Below are positions 15,569-19,026 of a stretch of DNA of 19,026 bases, piece by piece. The stretch comes from JAMOAW01 sp039908535 (GTDB taxonomy: Bacteria > Pseudomonadota > Magnetococcia > Magnetococcales > JADFZT01). The stretch is taken from the NCBI GenBank assembly GCA_039908535.1, contig JAMOAW010000058.1, positions 1 to 19,026 on the forward strand, read 5' to 3'. The notes beneath the pieces were generated by a model. That model saw only the letters and a list, made by a program, of their open reading frames with translations, was not told where the DNA came from and did not search any database. Made by a program: the position numbers and the translations under genes. Each line of letters starts with the position of its first letter. Within the stretch, counting starts at the first letter, position 1.

Positions 15569-16305
15569 TTTGGTTATTCTCGGGGGGTGGACATACTGAA
15601 CTTATTGGTTTTGTTAAATTTTTTAAAAAATATTTTCCGAATCATACATTTGAACGGCAATTGCCCGTTCGCCCTAGAGGTCCTCTGCCAAAAAGAGACA
15701 ATAATGAATGTCCACCATTGCCAAAAAAAAATGGCATGGGGCATACAGGAAAAGGTTTAGAAATAAAAATTAAAAAACGTCTAACAGAATTCCAAACACG
15801 TGGGCTGGAACTAAAACCAATCCTGGTGATCGATGATTTAGACTGTCGATTCTATGATACAGCCTATAAAGGCCTTTTAAAGGCTGTTGTAGACGTTATA
15901 GGTACACAGGACCAAACCATTATCGGCTTTGCAGCCCCAGAAGTGGAATCCTGGTTTATCGCCGACTATGATGGTACTTTTGGAAAGCATCCTAAGTTCA
16001 AAGCAATTCATAAAGATATGCGATATTGCTTATCAAACAATAAAATTGACTTTAAAAAACCAGAATCATTTAGCAAGTTAAATGAAAAAACAAAAATAAG
16101 CTGCCAAGACAAACTATCCGAGGCCATTGCCGATGCCTTTAAAAGATGTCACAACAAAGAAAAAAATTTAACTTTTTCTAAAAAAGATGATTCCCCAGAA
16201 CTTCTTAATATGGCCGATCCATCCATCATTCAATCCAAATGTCCCTATTTTAAACGTTTTTGGCATAATTTAGAACAAATGATCAACTCAAAATCCACAT
16301 TGTAA
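15562..16305 (+). CDS. DUF4276/RloB-like protein with TOPRIM-type motifs, probable effector partner of the ATPase
   Basis: This 247-residue protein has the motif order of a TOPRIM-like fold. A glycine-rich turn with glutamate comes first (SGGGHTE, E13), then a hydrophobic strand ending in acidic residues (ILVIDDLD, D91, D92 and D94), then APEVESWFIAD (E127, E129, W131), the block typical of DUF4276/RloB families. In related systems (OLD/Gabija nucleases, AriB of PARIS) a TOPRIM partner of an ABC ATPase is the nuclease effector. The ATG at 15562 lies inside the end of the ATPase gene (ATGGTAG overlap), so the two are translationally coupled and likely act as one complex. A TTG at 15556 is a less likely start. 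The C-terminal half (about 135-247) is lysine-rich and unassigned. The nuclease activity and target are not shown by sequence alone. Confidence 0.75.
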   Translation: MVVWLFSGGGHTELIGFVKFFKKYFPNHTFERQLPVRPRGPLPKRDNNECPPLPKKNGMGHTGKGLEIKIKKRLTEFQTRGLELKPILVIDDLDCRFYDTAYKGLLKAVVDVIGTQDQTIIGFAAPEVESWFIADYDGTFGKHPKFKAIHKDMRYCLSNNKIDFKKPESFSKLNEKTKISCQDKLSEAIADAFKRCHNKEKNLTFSKKDDSPELLNMADPSIIQSKCPYFKRFWHNLEQMINSKSTL

Positions 16306-16330
16306 CTTTATATAATAAAAGGAAAAAAAC

Positions 16331-16882
16331 ATGAAAGAAGCGTCCCTTATGGCGGCGCAGTTGATGGCCGCTTCTATGCAGACCGCGCCCAAGGCGGGTG
16401 GTAAAGATTTTTTAGAGATTGTCGTGGTAACGGAAACAGAAATTTTGCAAAATATCGCGGCGCGCATGACGAGTTATGCCCCTGATAGCACCAATCAAGC
16501 CTATTGGGAGCGGGATGCGGCCAATATTGAGGGGTGTCATGCGTTGGTGTTGGTGGGTTTAAAACGTTTCGTCACGGCGGGTTATGATTGCGGTGGATGT
16601 GGTTTTGCGACCTGCGCGGATTTTTCCAAACATCGGCAAGCTCACGTCAAAGAGATGGGGTATAGTGGACCACATTGCATCATGCGCATGATGGATATCG
16701 GCGTGGCTTTGGCTTCCGCCGCTAAAATCGCGGGCTTGCTCAACATTGACAATCGGGTCCAGCAGCGGGTTGGGGCGGCGGCGCGGGATTTGGGCATTAT
16801 CAAGGCCGAAGTGGCCATGGGTATTCCCATTGGGATCTTTGGCAAAAATATATTTTTTGATCGCCAAGTGGCAAAACACTAA
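16331..16882 (+). CDS. DUF2148 (ferredoxin-like, Cys-rich) domain protein
   Basis: The 183-residue product matches the DUF2148 family, thought to bind an iron-sulfur cluster. The cysteines stand in the diagnostic block CGGCGFATC (C87, C90 and C95), with C69 in IEGCHALVLVG and C116 in GPHCIMRM as further candidate ligands. The rest is an alanine/glycine-rich alpha-beta domain with conserved DIGVALASAAK and the end AEVAMGIPIGIFGKNIFFDR. No signal peptide is seen, so it should be cytoplasmic. The function of the family is not established. An AAGGA ribosome site precedes the ATG. It starts 25 bp after the TOPRIM-like gene but is clearly less AT-rich, and it stands 16 bp before the ChrB-domain gene, so it more likely belongs with the genes downstream. 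Confidence 0.88.
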   Translation: MKEASLMAAQLMAASMQTAPKAGGKDFLEIVVVTETEILQNIAARMTSYAPDSTNQAYWERDAANIEGCHALVLVGLKRFVTAGYDCGGCGFATCADFSKHRQAHVKEMGYSGPHCIMRMMDIGVALASAAKIAGLLNIDNRVQQRVGAAARDLGIIKAEVAMGIPIGIFGKNIFFDRQVAKH

Positions 16883-16898
16883 TATTGGAGAGAAAAAA

Positions 16899-17336
16899 AT
16901 GAAGTGGATTACACGTTCTCACGTCCATGTGGACCGGGTGGCCTGTCCATGGCTGATTCAACGTTTTTTGGATTCTGATGCACAATTTATTTTTGTTCCC
17001 AAAGCCTCGGTATTAGAGGTGGCCAATAGAGAGGGGGCGATCTCCTTTGATACCCCTGGGGCGCGATATCACCATGAGGGTTCGTTATGCACCTTTTCGA
17101 TCCTGGTGCGAGAGTTTGGCTTAACCGATCCCGCCCTGCTGCGTCTGGCCCGCATTGTCAACGCTGCCGATACCGGTCAGTTTGACGCCGACCCCTTGGC
17201 GCGCGGATTGGAAGCCATTGCCGTTGGATATGGTCTGCGTTTTCCCGATGATCGCATCAATCTGGAAAAACAGTTTGAGGTGTACGACTCTCTTTATGCT
17301 TGGTGCCGTCTTGAGGTCGCCAGTGCCCAGGAGTGA
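16899..17336 (+). CDS. ChrB C-terminal domain protein (chromate resistance-type)
   Basis: The protein of 145 residues begins MKWITRSHVHVDRVACPWLI, the canonical start of the ChrB C-terminal domain (PF09828). In full-length ChrB this domain follows a regulatory N-terminal part; stand-alone copies like this one are common and often have no proven role in chromate resistance. Conserved features include the RVACPWLIQRFLD block (C16), the histidine pair in ARYHHEGSLCTF, and the aspartates in NAADTGQFDADPLARGL, which could form a metal site. The ATG at 16899 has a GGAG site upstream; the longer open frame from 16746 overlaps DUF2148 and lacks similarity. Its last 14 bases overlap the MFS permease start, suggesting coupled translation. 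No ChrA transporter is present. Confidence 0.88.
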   Translation: MKWITRSHVHVDRVACPWLIQRFLDSDAQFIFVPKASVLEVANREGAISFDTPGARYHHEGSLCTFSILVREFGLTDPALLRLARIVNAADTGQFDADPLARGLEAIAVGYGLRFPDDRINLEKQFEVYDSLYAWCRLEVASAQE

Positions 17337-18555
17337 TTCGCCATTGTCCCCCCCATCTCCGCCAATCTGGAAAAGTGCGGCGGAATTTTTGGGACTGCGC
17401 CGGGGAATCGTCGGTATGTTGGGCATGGTGATATTGGTGGGGATGGGCGAACGCATGGCGGATCGGTTTTTGCCTATCTATATTTTAGCCGTCGGCGGGG
17501 GAACCTTTGCCATTGGTCTATTGGGGGGATTGACCAACCTGTTGGGGGCTTTGTACTCCTTTCCGGGAGGGTATCTTTCCGATCGCTATGGACCGCGACG
17601 GGCCTTGCTTTTTTTTAATCTACTGGCGGCCTCTGGTTTTTTGCTGGTGGTCTTCATTCCGGCTTGGGAGGCGGTGCTGATTGGAGCGGTTTTGTTTCTC
17701 TCCTGGTCGGCCATCTCTATGCCCGCCATTATGGGTCTGATCGGTGATATTTTACCCAAAGGCAAACAGGTCATGGGGGTGTCGATCCATGCCATGGTGC
17801 GCCGTATTCCCATGGCCGTGGGACCCATGGTCGCTGGCTTATTGATCGCTTGGCTTGGGGAGCGGGACGGCGTGCGAGCGGCCTTTTCGCTTGCCCTTTT
17901 TTTATGTTTGCTCTCGGCGGTTATTCAACAAAAAATGATCACCGCTTCCCCTGCCTCGACTGGAGAAAACGCCGCAGAAGGCAATCCGTTTCGACTCTGG
18001 CACTGGATGACCCCCCCCTTGCGCCGTCTTTTAGTGGCGGATATTTTAGTCCGTTTTTGCGAACAGATTCCCAACGTCTTTGTTGTGGTCTGGTGCATGA
18101 AAATCGTGACATCTCCTGTCACTTCTGTAGAGTTCGGTTGGCTCACAACCATTGAAATGGTCACCAGCTTATTGATTTATATTCCCGTTGGCTGGCTGGC
18201 CGATAAAGGGGGAAAAAAGGGATTTGTGTTGATGACCTTTGTCTTTTTTACTCTCTTCCCTTTGGCCCTTCTCTATGCAGAAGGATTTTGGCCCTTAGCC
18301 GCAGTTTTTGTCCTCCGTGGTCTCAAAGAGTTTGGCGAACCCACCCGCAAAAGCATGATCTTGGAACTGGCCCCAGAAGGACGCAAAGCGGCTCTGTTTG
18401 GTCTGTATTATTTAATTCGCGATCTAGTGGTCTCTTTAGCCGCCTTTGGTGGAGCGGTGTTGTGGCAATGGGGGCCACAGATAAACTTTCTCACCGCTTT
18501 TGCTTTTGGTTTAGCGGGAACACTCTGGTTTGCTTGGCAAGGGGAGAATTTGTAA
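17323..18555 (+). CDS. Major facilitator superfamily (MFS) permease
   Basis: The 410-residue protein has about twelve membrane segments in two halves. The MFS loop 2-3 signature is seen as GGYLSDRYGPRRALL after the second helix, and its counterpart as GWLADKGGKKGFVLM in the second half. The substrate is unknown; MFS pumps of this general type export drugs or small molecules. I chose the GTG at 17323 because GAGG lies 7 nt before it and it places about 25 residues before the first helix; the frame itself is open from 17155. It overlaps the ChrB-domain gene by 14 nt, so the two are probably co-translated, which makes a role in metal or oxyanion efflux conceivable but unproven. It is followed by a hairpin with T-tract. 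Confidence 0.88.
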   Translation: MPRSDSPLSPPSPPIWKSAAEFLGLRRGIVGMLGMVILVGMGERMADRFLPIYILAVGGGTFAIGLLGGLTNLLGALYSFPGGYLSDRYGPRRALLFFNLLAASGFLLVVFIPAWEAVLIGAVLFLSWSAISMPAIMGLIGDILPKGKQVMGVSIHAMVRRIPMAVGPMVAGLLIAWLGERDGVRAAFSLALFLCLLSAVIQQKMITASPASTGENAAEGNPFRLWHWMTPPLRRLLVADILVRFCEQIPNVFVVVWCMKIVTSPVTSVEFGWLTTIEMVTSLLIYIPVGWLADKGGKKGFVLMTFVFFTLFPLALLYAEGFWPLAAVFVLRGLKEFGEPTRKSMILELAPEGRKAALFGLYYLIRDLVVSLAAFGGAVLWQWGPQINFLTAFAFGLAGTLWFAWQGENL

Positions 18556-18576
18556 GTTTAAAATAAAATCAACACC

Positions 18577-18619
18577 TTGGGGGGAGGAGAACCGCCCCCC
18601 AATCCCCCCCTTTTTTTTT
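18577..18619 (+). terminator. Intrinsic terminator after the MFS gene
   Basis: TTGGGGGG (18577-18584) pairs with CCCCCCAA (18595-18602) across a 10 nt loop. After a C-run comes T9 (18611-18619). It sits 22 bp after the MFS stop and is the best-formed terminator in the window for its upstream gene. It resembles the G5/C5 hairpin repeats elsewhere in the window. Confidence 0.7.
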
Positions 18620-18715
18620 AATAATTTGAGGAAATTGCAAAATTAGGCAGTGCCTTACAATGACCTAATCGGCAAAGCTGGATACGAAACCCACTCCTGC
18701 CCATCTTTAACAGTT

Positions 18716-18807
18716 GGTAGTCCTGTATTTGCATGATGATAAGGTTCTCTGTTAAATTTTTCCTGTGATCAAAAACCGAAGGGACAAAGATAAGAGAGGA
18801 GTATCCT
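18716..18807 (+). mobile_element. Probable left end and leader of an IS1-family element
   Basis: GGTAGTCCTGTATTTGCATG at 18716-18735 starts about 92 bp before the transposase ATG. It has the GGTA-type terminus common for IS1-group elements. The right end lies beyond the window, so neither the inverted repeat nor the target duplication can be checked. Confidence 0.35.
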
Positions 18808-19026
18808 ATGCAATGCCCAAATTGTGATTCCGATCAAACTGTCAAAAATGGTTCCAAACAGAATGGGAAACAAAATTTTCTATGTAATCAATGTGGAAGA
18901 CAGTTTTTTGAAAATCCAGCACCACATTACCAGATTCCTCAAGGCACAAAGGATCTGATTGACAAATTATTATTAGAAAAAATTCCCCTGGCAGGAATTG
19001 CACGTGTCGTAGGCGTGTCTGAGAAA
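18808..19026 (+). CDS. IS1-family transposase, N-terminal part (cut by window edge)
   Basis: Seventy-three codons run from the ATG at 18808 to the window edge. The first 30 residues form a zinc ribbon (MQCPNC with C3/C6, then LCNQCGRQF with C26/C29), as in InsA of IS1. From about residue 45 follows a helix-turn-helix (TKDLIDKLLLEKIPLAGIARVVGVSEK) used for binding the element ends. The DDE catalytic domain would lie further right and is not visible, so whether the element is intact, or uses a frameshift as IS1 does, cannot be told. A good ribosome site (AGAGGAG) precedes the ATG. The sequence resembles the single-ORF IS1 relatives of environmental bacteria and cyanobacteria more than the enterobacterial IS1. 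Confidence 0.85.
   Translation, partial: MQCPNCDSDQTVKNGSKQNGKQNFLCNQCGRQFFENPAPHYQIPQGTKDLIDKLLLEKIPLAGIARVVGVSEK

Noticed and set aside
16899..17336. Calling a full chromate resistance operon
   Set aside because: There is no ChrA transporter and only the C-terminal domain of ChrB; the substrate cannot be claimed.

Overview
This 19 kb window looks like chromosomal DNA of a Gram-negative bacterium, probably a pseudomonadotan. It has an lpxD gene for lipid A, a complete mreBCD-mrdA-rodA elongasome operon and a full-length GlnD. Base composition is moderate, with visibly AT-richer stretches. The genus cannot be named from sequence alone. Recurrent G5/C5 hairpin repeats in the spacers suggest a genome that carries such elements in many copies.

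Layout. (1) 1-1029: the left edge holds the N-terminal part of an Rpn/PD-(D/E)XK transposase-like nuclease (minus strand, cut by the window). A roughly 500 bp gene-free stretch follows, with a perfect 20 bp palindrome and a G5/C5 hairpin. (2) 9548 down to 1030, all minus strand: mreB, mreC, mreD, mrdA (PBP2), rodA, lpxD, an ArsM-type arsenite methyltransferase, then, after a 269 bp repeat-filled gap, a small nucleotidyl/glycosyltransferase of the arsenosugar-associated type. Cell-wall elongation, lipid A acylation and arsenic methylation therefore lie on one transcription path; lpxD and arsM are joined by a TAATG stop/start. (3) 9549-9831: a divergent control region. (4) 9832-14077, plus strand: glnD (nitrogen signalling) and a class II DAHP synthase (shikimate pathway entry). 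(5) 14078-14278: a second copy of the paired-hairpin repeat. (6) 14279-16305: an AT-rich two-gene cassette, an ABC-type AAA ATPase overlapping a TOPRIM-like DUF4276-type protein. It has the architecture of ATPase-plus-TOPRIM phage defence systems such as PARIS, AbiL and OLD/Gabija-like systems, and it is the best candidate here for an undescribed system. (7) 16331-18555: a compact trio of DUF2148 Cys-rich protein, ChrB C-terminal-domain protein and MFS permease, ending in a hairpin plus T-tract. (8) The right edge holds the start of an IS1-family transposase.

The core is ordinary housekeeping, with accessory genes at both flanks and between the DAHP synthase and DUF2148 genes. The most notable points are the ATPase/TOPRIM cassette, the arsM gene coupled to lpxD, the apparent loss of the metal-binding DCP motif in the downstream transferase, and the paired-hairpin repeat family, which lies after arsM and after the DAHP synthase gene.
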